From Areca catechu (lineage: Eukaryota > Streptophyta > Magnoliopsida > Arecales > Arecaceae), in the NCBI GenBank assembly GCA_021397845.1, contig CM038046.1, positions 60,778,021-60,842,020 on the forward strand: a DNA stretch of 64,000 nucleotides. The letters are read 5' to 3'. Both the position numbers and the translations under genes were made by a program. Numbering within the stretch: the stretch's first letter is position 1; each line of letters starts with the position of its first letter. Of this stretch, positions 33,244 to 44,873 are shown piece after piece. Below the pieces are notes generated by a model. The model was not told the origin of the DNA and did no database searches. It worked only from the letters and a program-made list of their open reading frames with translations.

Positions 33244-33760
33244 ATCTTCCCCTTTTTGATGATGACAAAATACTGGGCATGAATAGAATTTAAAAGTACT
33301 TTACAATTACTGTATATTCATATTTATCAAATGGCATTGATCATAATGTATATCACATAGATTGAGTATCAAGGTATCAACACAGTGTGTCACAATGTAT
33401 CATATGTATCAAATATATAAAACTAAAAACTATTAACATCAAGTATCATGTGTATCGATACACTGTATTATCTGTACCATATGAGTAATAAGTATCGAAA
33501 TATAATGTAACAACACATAATGTATCAGGAGTATTGCATATCGAAACTTATAAAATTAACAAATAATTGAAATAAATTTTAAAAAATTGATAAAGGCTCC
33601 CCCTTACTCTTGTAATAGCGTTTCTTTTAATTTTCAACAAATTTTATATAGCATTTCTTTTAATCTTCATCAAATTTTTATATAAACCTGTAAATCCAAA
33701 ATTCATATTAGCCTTTTTATGGACATTCTCTGTTCTCCCCCTTTTTGTCATCAACAAAAG
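33244..33760 (-). other. Sirevirus S1 polypurine tracts and 3' leader of LTR
   Basis: The minus strand has CATCAAAAAGGGGAAGAT (33244-33261) directly before the LTR, and a second tract, GACAAAAAGGGGGAGAA (33733-33749), beside TTTTGTTGAT. Paired tracts of this form are a hallmark of Sirevirus elements. S2 has both at 39053-39070 and 39583-39610. The stretch between them is AT-rich non-coding, and 33761-33981 shows nothing coding. Confidence 0.88.
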
Positions 33761-33981
33761 GTATAAAAGAGAAGAGAACATACATTCACAATAAGTCATT
33801 TACAACAAGGATAGTATATGAGAGTATCACAAGAAGACATGTAGCATAAAAAGTGATATATATATATATAGGAAAAGTCAGTACATAAGTGATACATTAC
33901 AAATATGCCTAGGCACGAAAAAATAGTATCACAACATCAAAATATAACAACCATAGAGTCCTAAAACATCAAGATAAAAGC

Positions 33982-34872
33982 CTAAAAACATAAAAAAGAT
34001 GGGCTAGGATCATCACTAAGGTCTTCCTCACTGGAAGAGGAACCGACCTCTAAGATTCCTGGACTAGGCTTAAACTTAGGAAACCTAGGTCTAAGATCCC
34101 TAATTATAGTCCTAGTAGGAGTGGTAGTCCTAGAAATTTTAGTTTTGGCTTTGGCTTTTACTTTAGACTCTGAGAAAATGATAATGGGAGTGGGTCTGAC
34201 AGTCGGAGGATCAAAGGACAATGCCAAAGTGCTGGTGGTAGATAATATCTCTGTAGCTGGAGTCAGTCCAACATCAGATCCTAGAACCTCAATACCAGCA
34301 TCAGCCTCTACAGGAATGTCACTGAACTGTGCCGCCTATCCCTGCTCGAGATCAGTGCCAGCGCCAGTGTTAGGTGCTGCAGTCGAAGTCATCGGTACAG
34401 ACTGGCTGGCTGCAGTAAGCTGTCTAAGAATGGTCATAATATCTTGGAATCCCTGCTGCATCTCTGATTGAAGTAGAGCAATCCTGGAATCAGTGTCAGA
34501 TCTGAGATAAGATATCTCATCCAGTACTCTCTGTAGTCTGTCATCTGCATCAAGTCCAACAGTTGTAGATCTCATGACTGGTTAATGAGGTGTGGTAGGA
34601 GCTGGCTCCAACAGTCCAGCCTCATCAGCATGTGCATCTCCTCCTCACCATGTCTCTCTGCTGCCTGAGTGTCCTCCTCTGAGTCATCAGAGTGTGCTAC
34701 TAGAATACTTGAAGTCTTCCGAATCCAATGATCGTCTACTTTAATAAATCCTATCCGAGTAAGGGATTTCAGAGTGTACCTGTTAATGTGTAAAAGTAGC
34801 CAGTTGTCCTCACCTGTCAGGTCTACTAGGGCATCTTGAAATAGAAGAATGAAGACCATCCCATACGATAGA
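33982..34872 (-). pseudogene. Sirevirus S1 ORF3 (env-like), C-terminal part
   Basis: Three frames in series. 34859-34572 has LFQDALVDLTGEDNWLLLH and TLKSLTRIGFIKVDDHWIRK, the end of a putative plant transposon-type domain. 34575-34336 is a helical DDRLQRVLDEISYLRSDTDSRI region. 34227-33982 is basic and ends in PRFPKFKPSPGILEVGSSSSEE. The N-terminal part is at 48202-48902; S2 sits between them with CAAGC on each side. Role unknown. In other Sireviruses this position holds an env-like gene, but I see no signal peptide or membrane segment. Confidence 0.8.
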
Positions 34873-36126
34873 CAAGCTGTTGCCCAGGTGGCTTCCCAAG
34901 AGGAGGGATGAATTGGAATTTGAAAAACTTTTCATAATTATGTGCACTTTGAAATTCTTTTATGTTGTGGTGCAATATGCAAAGCGGAAATAATTAAGTA
35001 AAAGCAATAGAGCAATAAGAACACAATCACAAACACAAGGAAATAGAGTGGTTAGGAGCAACAGGCTCCTACGTCCACTACCCAAGCACCACTTGAGATT
35101 TCTACTATATCCCCTAACCGGAATACAGTAGGATTGTTTTACGAGGCTCACAATCCAAACCTATATACTTTGGTTTTACTAGGATCACCAAAGAAACCCT
35201 AACACTTGGTTTTAGACCGGGATCACCAAGAATCCAATTTAGGTTTTACAAGGTTCACCTAAAAACCTTCAATCCTCACTGAAGACACAGCCCCTTGCTG
35301 TTCTTAAAGAGAAAACTAAGATAAAGAAATAATAAACAAGCAACTACAACAAACCAAGTTTATTTAAGTATTGCCGATGTAGACCAAGATGAAGTCAAGC
35401 CTTGAACGCACTTTAATGCTCTTCAAGCTGCTTCCTTGCTTCTTTAATGAGTGGATTCAATGATGGAGTAGAGTTGGTGAAGCTTTGAATCCAACTTGAA
35501 TGCTCTTTGAGGTAGGTAGTTGAATGACCTGAAAGCTCTTTGATTTTTCAAGATAATTCCACAATAAGGCTCTAATAATTGTTTAATCCTTCAAAAACAA
35601 TCACTTTTATAGATTTCCAAAAGATATGGCCATTGTAGGGCCTTGAGATTCATGAAATAGCTGTTGGAGATGAATTGGAGTTCAAATATCAACTTCAGCA
35701 ACTAGCCGTTGGAGTACAAAAAATCGCTCCACGAGTCGGCTCGAGTTTCAGGAGTCGACTCGAGTTTCAAGTGTCGGCTCGAAGTCTCAGACAGTCCAAA
35801 ATGAAAATCTGTAGGAGCCGACTCTTAAGGCTAGAGTCGGCTCTTGCCTTCAGTCAGTTCAAAATCATGAATAACTAGAGTCGACTCTTCAGTGCAGAGT
35901 CAGCTCGAGTTCTCAGATCTTCAAAATGCATAACTCTGGACGAGTCGGCTCTTAAGGCAGGAGTCGGCTCGAGGTCTCAGGCTTCAGAAAATTATTTTCT
36001 TCCATGAGTCGGCTCTTAGTATGGGAGTCGGCTCTTGATGCTAAAACACTGAAACTTCCTCCATACCGTGCCACCATGAGTCAGCTCTTGATCCAAGAGT
36101 CAGCTCTTGCAAATCTTCAAAAAATG

Positions 36127-38756
36127 TGATGGGGACCTCACCAGCACGGATCTTGGAGCCGCACGAGTTTCGGAGCATATCTAGAATAAATTTAGAATTT
36201 ATCTTTTATTTGAAATTTGAATTAGGATTTGGTTGGTTAGGATGGAGATATGGATAGGCTTATCTTATCCTATCTTGTGTTTGAATTTGAATCATCTCTA
36301 TCTTTTATCCTGTATTCAAATTCAAATGAGGGTTGGATAGGTCTATAAATACCACCCTCAGTCCTTTGTAAAATAAAAATTTTTGGGAGAAAAAAAATTG
36401 AGTTTTTTAGAAGTGATTCTTCTTGCCTTCGCCTTCGGGCATGGGCGTGATGCCCTAGTTATTCCCCTTCCAATTCCATCTTCTTTATCCCCTCGTGACC
36501 TTTGAGATCCATCCTAGCACCCCCAAGTATCGAGGAGGGTGTAATGCCCTAGAGGTGAGATGTCTCTTCGTTAGGTTGAGTCCCAAAGTCCATGAGATCC
36601 AGATCCCTATCCTACATCCCCACTATTCCTTTGCCACCCTATTCCTTCGCCACCCCTAGAGAAAAAAATATCAAAAAAAAATAGTACCCTAATTTAGGTG
36701 ACTTCTAGTCTTATCAACGATCCTACCATCTGTACCCCATCAATTTTGGTATCATAGCCCAAAAAAATTAGGGTACCCCAGATTCTCTTCTCTCCCGCCA
36801 GCCCTCATCATCCCCGTCCTCCATCTTCCACCCAGTCCAGCACCCCTTGGTCGCCTCCCCGTCGGATCCTCCCTGCTCCCTGTCGGCCACCAGTCCCTTC
36901 CGCCTGCAACCAGAAACAGCCGATCGTCGCGGTCGAAGCTCATCAGATCGATGCCCCCACAGCAGCAATTTCGCCTTCATCCGCTGGCCTCCCACGGGTA
37001 CTCCCTGCAGCCGATCCCATCGTGCATCATCCCATTGTTCTCCCATCCATCTTCCCTGAGCATCGCTCTGCCATCAAAGAAGCTCCCGTCCCTCGGTGTT
37101 CTTCCAGACAACCCCGAGCCGCCAAACCGGCCTTTCCCGGTCTTCCATCGCCCAACACAAATGACCTTCCCCGATCTTCCCGCGCCTCCCTCCTCCAGAT
37201 GACATTGTCCGAGAACCCCTCCGATCACCTACCGTCCGGAAGTTCCCTCCTGGTCTCCTGCTGCCCGTAAGCTTCATCCCGGTCCACCGTCACCCAACCA
37301 CCCTCACCCGGTCGTCTCCAAACCCAACTCACCTCCCCTGCTCTCGAGTTCTCCCGTGCTTCATTCCGAATGGTTGCTCGGCTGCTGCTCCTCCTCCAAA
37401 GCTGACTCCTCCAATCTCCGATCATCCGTGAACCCTCACCCGGTCCTCCCGATCACCAACGGCGCCTCCTCCGGTCTTCACGAAGCTAGATCCCCTCTCC
37501 TCCATCTTCCATCATCGGACCTCCCTCCTCTAGCCTCTCGTCGCCAGGCGTCCCTCCTCCAGTCTGCTGCGACGCCGTCAACAGCCCCAGCTTCCCTCCA
37601 CGGAGTGCTTGTCCGAACCAGGCGCATCTTCCCTCCCCCCTGCTCCTCGGGTCTTAGTGACCGTGCCAGATGTCCGCCCGGTCGATCTCCACTGGAGCCC
37701 AACCTCCCCATCACCGTCGTCTTCTCCGAGCCACCACTCCACTGAGAGCTGCCCAGATCCCCTATTCCACGAAGCCCCTGTTCACTCGTCCAAAGAAGCC
37801 CATTCGTAAGCCTCCTCCCGACTTCTTCATCACCGGATCTCCTTCTCCGGTCCTTCCCGTCGCCGGATCTCCTTCCTCCGGTCCACCCGAAGCCGTCTAC
37901 ACCTCCGATCTCCTCCCCCATGAAGCTTCAAAACTCCTATTCTAAGAAGCGTGCAAGTCGAATTATTGAGCGGCTGTTGAAGAAGACCGGAATAGCTATT
38001 CTAGCCATTCTGGCTATTCCACATATATCCCGGATTTATTCCAGCTTGCAATAAATCCTGTTTACTTTAAATTGGGTTATGTGCATCAAGAGCCAACCTA
38101 ACTAGATGGAGCCGAGTTTCCCCCACCTCAGGGGAATGATGGGGACCTCACCAGCACGGATCCTGGAGCAAGCACAAATCTTGGAGCCACACGAGTTTCG
38201 GAGCATATCTAGAATAAATTTAGAATTTATCTTTTATTTGAAATTTGAATTAGGATTTGGTTGGTTATGATTGAGATATGGATAGGCTTATCTTATCCTA
38301 TCTTGTGTTAGAATTTGAATCATCTCTATCTTTTTATCCTCTATTTAAATTCAAATGAGGGTTGGATAGGTCTATAAATACCACCCTCAGTCCTTTGTAA
38401 AAAAAAAGTTTTTGGGAGAAAAAAAATTGAGTTTTTTAGAAGAGTGATTCTTCTTGCCTTCGCCTTCGGGCATGGGCGTGATGTCCTAGTTATTCCCCTT
38501 TCAATTCCATCTTCTTTATCCCCTCGTGACCTTTGAGATCCATCCTAGCGCCTCCAAGTATCAAGGAGGGTGTAATACCCTAGAGGTGAGAGGTCTCTTC
38601 GTTAGGGTGAGTCCCAAAGTCCATGAGATCCAGATCCCTATCCTACATCCCCACAATTCCTTCGCCACCCCTAGAGAAAAAAATATCAAAAAAAAATAGT
38701 ACCCTAATTTAGGTGACTTCTAGGCTCACCAACGATCCTACCCCTGTCTCCCATCA
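36127..38756 (+). mobile_element. TRIM-B: intact small LTR element (2630 bp, TSD AAATG)
   Basis: LTRs are 36127-36742 (616 bp) and 38137-38756 (620 bp), TGATGGGG to CATCA. They are flanked by AAATG at 36122-36126 and 38757-38761; S2's other LTR shows the uninterrupted site. The primer site TGGTATCATAGCCC is at 36747-36760, and polypurine-like CTCAGGGGAA is at 38127-38136. It encodes no gag or pol, so it must borrow proteins from another element. TATA boxes CTATAAATACC lie at about 36343 and 38372. One LTR has about 20 extra bases near its start. Confidence 0.93.
36761..38136. other. GC-rich internal cargo of TRIM-B, origin not recognised
   Basis: About 1.2 kb (36780-37930) is C- and T-rich on the + strand, with recurrent CTCCTCC, TCCGGT and CCCGGTC words. 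Open frames of 60-150 codons occur on both strands (for example + 37356-37745 and minus 37921-37478), but none gives a protein I recognise. Composition resembles the unidentified part of TRIM-A (8870-9420) and could derive from host gene leaders or first exons. The last 200 bp are ordinary AT-rich DNA. Confidence 0.5.
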
Positions 38757-39052
38757 AAATGCTTCAAGCTTCTCCAAAAATCTACAACATTGAATCAACT
38801 AGAAGCTAATCTACATACTCTATAATTTTTACAATTTTCAGCCCATTTTACAATATTACAAAATTGATAAACCTAGGGATTTTACAAGTTCAAGTCTATG
38901 AAACTTTATACACAATTGAATTACCTTCCAATCAGTTTGAAAACCATTTTAAACTAAATGTAATCAATTTCCTGCAAAACTTGGAGAAGAATTAGTATCA
39001 AATACATGCTCCAATGTTTTGTGATCATCAAAATCATACCAGGGGTCAACAA

Positions 39053-39610
39053 TCTTCCCCTTTCTGATGATGACAAAACACTGGGCATGATTAGAATTTA
39101 AAACACTTTACAATTGTCATATATTCATATTTATCAAAAGATATTAAACAAAATGTGTATCATACAAATTAAGTATCAATGTATCAATAAAGTGTGCCAT
39201 AATATATCATATATATCAAGTGTATCAAGTGTATCGAAACATGATGTATTGAAACATGATGTATCAAGAATATCATTTACAATGCGTATCGAGACATATA
39301 AAATTATCAAATATTTTGAACAAAAAGCTTAACAAAACTCCCCTTTACTATGGTGAAAGTATTTCATCAAGTTTCAATAAATCAATCATTCATATTTTCA
39401 TAACAATCAACATCCATATAGTTTTTTTTTTTTTATGCACAATTTCCAAGCAATTTCCAAAATAACATAGCCATTTCAAATTTTCATATAGATTTATAAA
39501 TTGAACATGCATATTATCATATTATAGCTTTTTCATATTATAGCTTTTTCATGTTATAGCTTTTTCATGCACACAGTCTCTATTCTCCCCCTTTTTGTCA
39601 TCAACAAAAG
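39053..39610 (-). other. Sirevirus S2 polypurine tracts
   Basis: The minus strand carries CATCAGAAAGGGGAAGAT at 39053-39070 beside the LTR and a second tract, GACAAAAAGGGGGAGAAT, near 39582-39599. This matches the S1 arrangement. Confidence 0.88.
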
Positions 39611-39813
39611 GCATATGAAGAATATTCATAGCATTAATTTAATCATAATAAGAATGGACATGTATCATAAAAAGTGATGTATATATATAATGTAAGTCAA
39701 TACATAGCATATGTGATACTTTATAGATGTGCCATGGCACGACAAAATAGTATCACACTAATCAAAATACAACAAGATAGAGTCCCAAAACATTAGGATA
39801 AAATGCCTAAACA

Positions 39814-41523
39814 TCAAAAAGATGGGCTAGGATCATCACTATCAGGTTCTTCCTTGTCAGAGGAGGAACCAACTTCTAAGATTCCTGGACTAGGTTTGAA
39901 CTTAGGGAACCTAGGTCGAAGATCCCTAATCCTAGTCTCAGTGGGAGTGGGAGTCCTAGACACTTTAGTTTTGGCTTTAACTTTGGCTTTGGACTCTGAA
40001 GATATAACAATAGGTGTAGGTCTGGCAGTCGGTGGATCAAAAGATAGTGCCAAGGTACTGGTGGTCGAAAGTATCTGGGTAGCCGAAGTTTGTCCAACCT
40101 CAGATCCTGTAGGCTCCATACCAGCCTCGGGCTCAACATTAGCAGGTGTGGCATGAGAAGGTACATCACTAGAATGTGTCACCGGTGCCTACTCTCCATC
40201 AGTGCCAGTGCCAGGTGCTGTGAAAGTCGATGGTACATGCTGGTTGGCTACAGAAAGCTGTCTCAATATAGTCATAACATCACGAAATCCCTACTGCATC
40301 TCAAAATGGAGTAGAGTAATCCTACTGTCAATGTATGATCTGAGGCACGCTATCTCCTCCAAGACTCTATGAAATATGTCCTCTATATCAGGTCTAGCAG
40401 CTGAGAATCTCCTAACTGGTAAATGAGATGTAGAAGGAGCTGGCTCAGATGGTCCAGCCTCATCAGCCTATGCCTCAGTCTCCTCACCAAGTCCCTGAGC
40501 AGCATGTGTGTCATCCTTTGAATCCTCAGATTATGCCATAAAAACACCAGAAGTCTTCCTGATCCAATTGCCATCAACTTTAATGAATCCCATTCTGGTA
40601 AGGGATTTCATAGTATACCTGTCAGTATGAAACAGTAGTCGGCAATCCTCTCCAGTCAGATCTACATGGGCATCCTGGAATAACAATGTGAAAATCATCC
40701 CGTACGGCAAACAAGCCCGTGCCCTATGGGCTGCCTCCCTCATCTGAGATATCATGATAAATGGCAAGTTGAGGGCCTCCCCCTCAATCAGTCGCCTCAT
40801 AAACATAAGGTCATGCTCGCTGACCCAGTCAAATCTCCCCGTCCGGGGCAAGAAAATCCTGCTAATAATATTGTGCAACAGCCTCATCTCCAATGACAGC
40901 TGATTTGCACTTACATTCATAATACCCTTCATATTTGTTCTCTCCAGTATAAGTCTGAGGGTCTTCTGTTTCTCTTTTAAAACTAAGTAACACTCTCCTT
41001 CTTTTGGTATGTTTAGTAAACTTGAAAGCTTTTGTTCACTTATCTTTATGTGCTTCCCTTTAACTGTCCCTTCTAAATGAAATGCTCCCAGTGACATATT
41101 CTCAAAAAATTGACGGACTAAATTAGGATATGTCGGGATTTTCAACAAGTAAAAATCTTTCCAACCTTGTTTTTCAAGCCAATCCCTTATATGTAGTTGT
41201 TCTTGCTCCAGAAAGTCAAAATCAATACACCTACCTGGGGTAACCTGATGATTTCCCATAAGAATCACCTGTCGGGGTGCTTGAGGTACTTCTTCTTGCT
41301 TAATCGGTTGATCCTCATCCGGATTTGAAGTGTCCAAGTGCCTCTTGGTTCTCCGTTCTTCTGTGACAGTCCGAACTACCCTCTTTGCTTTCTTGGCCAC
41401 GACTTTGCGGGATGCAATTTTGCTAAGATTGACGGATTTGAGGGATTTGAAAGGATTTTTGGAAGGTTTTCTAGAGTTGAGTGTGGAGTCGGCTAAAAGG
41501 AAACACTCAAAACTTAAAAACAC
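39814..41523 (-). pseudogene. Sirevirus S2 ORF3 (env-like, putative plant transposon-type domain)
   Basis: The N-terminal 330 codons (41523-40531) are open. A basic region with KVVAKKAKRVVRTVTEERR is followed by a domain with VTPGRCIDFDFLEQEQL, WLEKQGWKDFYLL, FHLEGTVKGKHIKISEQKL, RIFLPRTGRFDWVSEHDLMF and VDLTGEDCRLLFHTDRY, as in putative plant transposon proteins. After a stop come a helical segment (about 40400-40250, with stops) and a basic Ser/Pro tail (40182-39814) ending in EEPDSDDPSPSF. S1 has an ATG where this copy reads ATT (MAPRKA versus IASRKV). It lies downstream of pol on the same strand, the position of the env-like gene in Sireviruses. Confidence 0.82.
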
Positions 41524-41764
41524 AATGAATAGAAAACTCGAAAACCCTATTTAAAAAACGTTCGGCCCGACCTTCGAGTCAGCTCGCCGAGCGCCCTGAT
41601 AACTCGAGTCAGCTCTAGCAAAATATCAGTCTAAGGGTCAAAATAGGTCAAACTCAATTTCTAAAGTTTTCTTGAGTCTAAACTAGGTTGTCCTATGTTC
41701 TAAAGAGAAATTTGAAACATTTAGATATTTTTTCCTTAATTTTCAAAAATTAGGTCAAACAGGT

Positions 41765-44700
41765 TCAGAATGGGTCACATAGCCCTAATTCGTCTCTGAT
41801 CTTCTCAAATCTATCTAAACTAAGTGGTTTAGTAAAAATGTCTGCTAATTGATCTTCAGTAGGTACAAATTCAAGTTCCATAATATTGTTTAAAACATGG
41901 TCACGAATAAAATGATGTCGAATTTCAATATGCTTAGTTCGTGAGTGCTGAATTGGATTTTTAGATAAATTAATAGCACTAGTATTGTAACATTTAATAG
42001 GAATTTTAGATTAGACAACACCATAATCTTCTAGTTTTTGCTTGATCCATAACACTTGTGCACAACAGCTCCCAGTAGCCACATATTCTATCTCAGCAGT
42101 AGATAATGCTACAGAGTTCTGTTTGCGACAGTGCCAGGAAATCAAGTTAACACCTAGAAATTGACAGGTGCCACTTGTGCTCTTTCTATCTATTTTACAG
42201 CCACCATAATCAGCATCAGAATAACTAATCAACTTCAATGATGTGTGCTTAGAATACCATAAGCCTATATTACATGTCCCTTTCAGATATTTAATAATTC
42301 TTTTAATAGCCATGATGTGTGACTCTTTTGGATTAAATTGAAATTGTGCACACATACAAACACTAAATAATATGTCAGGTCTACTAGCTGTCAAATAAAG
42401 TAAAGAACCGATTATATCTCGGTACAGCTTTTGATCAACATTTGTGCTATTCTCATCTTTATTAAGTCTACATGCAGGACTCATGGGTGTTCCAATTTCT
42501 TTGCTTGATTCCATGCCAAATTTCTTGATTATTTCTTTGATGTACTTGGCCTGGTTGATCAAGATACCTTCTTTAGTTTGTTTGATTTGAAGTCCAAAAA
42601 AGTAACTCAGTTCACCCATCAAGCACATTTCGAATTCTCCCTGCATTAGCTTAGCAAAATCTTGACACAAAGATTTATCAGTAGATCTAAAGATAATGTC
42701 ATCAACATATATTTGAACAACTAAAATATCATTATTCTTTCTTTGAATAAATAGTGTAGTGTCAACACTACCTCTTACAAAATTATTAGCAATCAAAAAC
42801 TTACTTAATCTATTATACCAGGCTCTAGGTGCCTGTTTCAAACCATACAAAGCTTTATTTAGTTTGAAAACATGATTTGGAAAAGTATGATCAATAAAAC
42901 CTGATGGTTGCTTAACAAAAACTTCTTAGAATAAAAAACCATTCAAAAATGCACTCTTTACATCCATTTGAAATAATTTAAAATTCATAAAACATGCATA
43001 AGCTAGTAGCAATCTAATGGCTTCTAATCTAGCTACTGGTGCATAAGTTTCATCAAAATCTATTTCTTCTTCTTGATTTATGCTTGTGCAACCAGTCTAG
43101 CCTTATTTCTAATTACATTACCATCTTCATCTAGTTTATTTCTATAAACTCACCTGGTACCTATAACAGGATGATCATTGGGTCTTTCAACTAGGGTCTA
43201 AATATTATTTCTCCTAAATTGGTTTAATTCATCATGCATTGCTAGTATCCAATTAGGATTAGTTTCAGCTTCTTCTATATTGTGTGGTTCTATATGCAAA
43301 ACAAAAGCAATTAAATCATGTGCATCTCTATATGCTAATCTAGTTTTAACACCTTGAGATGGGTCTCCTATAATTAATTCTTTAGGGTGCGATTGTACAT
43401 ACCTCCATTCTTTAGGTATATCATCATGCTCTTTACTCACCTCTTCTTCATGTGGTTCCCTTGATTATTTGTCTTTGAGGGTCAAGTCTTTCATTCCATA
43501 TTGTAAAGTACCTGCATCATCATCAGCAAAATCTTCCTTTCTCGAAGATGTAATGTCAGATTCATTGAAAACAACATATACAGATTCTTCAACAGTTAAA
43601 GTTCGTTTATTGAAAACACGATAGGCTTTACTATTTAAAGAATATCCAAGAAAAATAGTCTCATCAGATTTTGCATCAAATTTACCAAAATTGTCTTTTC
43701 CATTGTTAAGAACAAAACATTTGCATCCGAAAATATGAAAATACTTAATATTTGGTTTTCTATTGTTCCAAAGCTCATAGGGAGTTTTTCTGATAGTAGG
43801 TATAATTAAAACCTTATTTAAAATATAGCGAGCGGTATCACAGCTTCTGTCCAAAAGTATTTTGAAAAATTTTCTTCACAAAGCATTGTTCTGGACATCT
43901 CTTTCAAAGTACGATTCTTTCTTTCTACAACACCATTTTGCTGTGGTATTCTAGGTGCAGAAAAGTTATGATCAATACCGTGCTTTGTGCAAAAGTGATC
44001 AAAATACTGATTTTCAAATTCGGTGCTATGATCACTATGAATAGAAATAACAGATAATTTTTTTAAATTTGTAACTCTTTTATAAAACTTTTTGAATACA
44101 TTAAAAGTTTCATCTTTATGTGCAATAAACAAAACCCATGTGTATCTTTAATAATCATCTACAATCACAAGGCCATATTTCATACCACCTAGGCTGGTAG
44201 TCCTAGTAGGTCCAAATAAGTCCATGTGAAGTAGCTCTAAGGGTATAGTAGTAGAAACTAGGTTTTTATATTTAAAACTCTCCCTCACTTGTTTTCCTAA
44301 CTGACATGCATCACAAACATAATCAAAATTAACTTTAAATTTTGGCAAACCTTTGACTAAATCCTTTGAAATAAGTTTAGCTATTGTGTCTATACTATAA
44401 TGACCAAGTTACCTATGCCATAGTAAACTTAATTCCTTGCTCTTGTCATTCATTGCTACAAGACTTGTATTGCTTGACATAGCTAGATCATTAAGATCTA
44501 TCACATAAATGTTACCAAGTCTGTGTCCAATGAACTTAGTACTAGAGTCAAGTGGATCAACTACTATACATATTAATGACTTTAAGTAAACATTAAAACT
44601 AATGTCACATAGCTGACTAATACTCAAAAGATTATGCTTTAATTTTTCTACAAGTAACACATTTTCAATAAAAGTATAAGGAGTAATTTTGATTTTACCA

Positions 44701-44873
44701 ATATCGATTATCCTTCTCTTTCGATTATCACTAAATGTTACTATTCCACCATCCTTCTATTCTAGGATGAAGAACTGATCAATATCACCCGTCATGTATC
44801 TTGAACAACCACTGTCCAGATACCATCATTTCTTTATACTTGTGGCTGCAAGACATCCCTGCAAAACAATCAT
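41765..44873 (-). pseudogene. Sirevirus S2 pol (protease, integrase, RT, RNase H)
   Basis: Starts at an ATG overlapping the gag stop. Protease has WYLDSGCSRYMTG near 44810. GAG-pre-integrase has CDACQLGKQV. The integrase DDE core shows HMDLFGPTRTT, SIHSDHSTEF and QQNGVVERKNRTL. RT has the catalytic IYVDDII (about 42720) and FGLQIKQTKEGI. RNase H ends in DQLADIFTKPLSLDRFEKI. Frames shift near 43855 and 42900-43190, and single stops occur (for example after VIVDDY and in YGVV-stop). The enzymes would process, copy and integrate the element, but this copy cannot make them whole. Confidence 0.92.

Larger units (their letters stand above)
34878..39052 (-). repeat. 3' LTR of S2, split by TRIM-B
   Basis: Without TRIM-B and one duplication copy it is about 1540 bp, against 1501 bp for the other LTR. 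It has a minus-strand TATAAAAG at 35604-35611 and GAGTCGRCTC-type words at about 35733-36110, including perfect palindromes GAGTCGACTC. Confidence 0.92.

Noticed and set aside
33869..33880. TATATATATATA run
   Set aside because: A short microsatellite in Sirevirus non-coding DNA, with no sign of function.
37478..37921. 147-aa minus-strand frame in TRIM-B
   Set aside because: Low-complexity composition and no recognised domain. Kept only as unidentified cargo.
39814..41523. A true envelope glycoprotein
   Set aside because: The position fits the env-like gene of Sireviruses, but no signal peptide, fusion region or membrane helix is visible.
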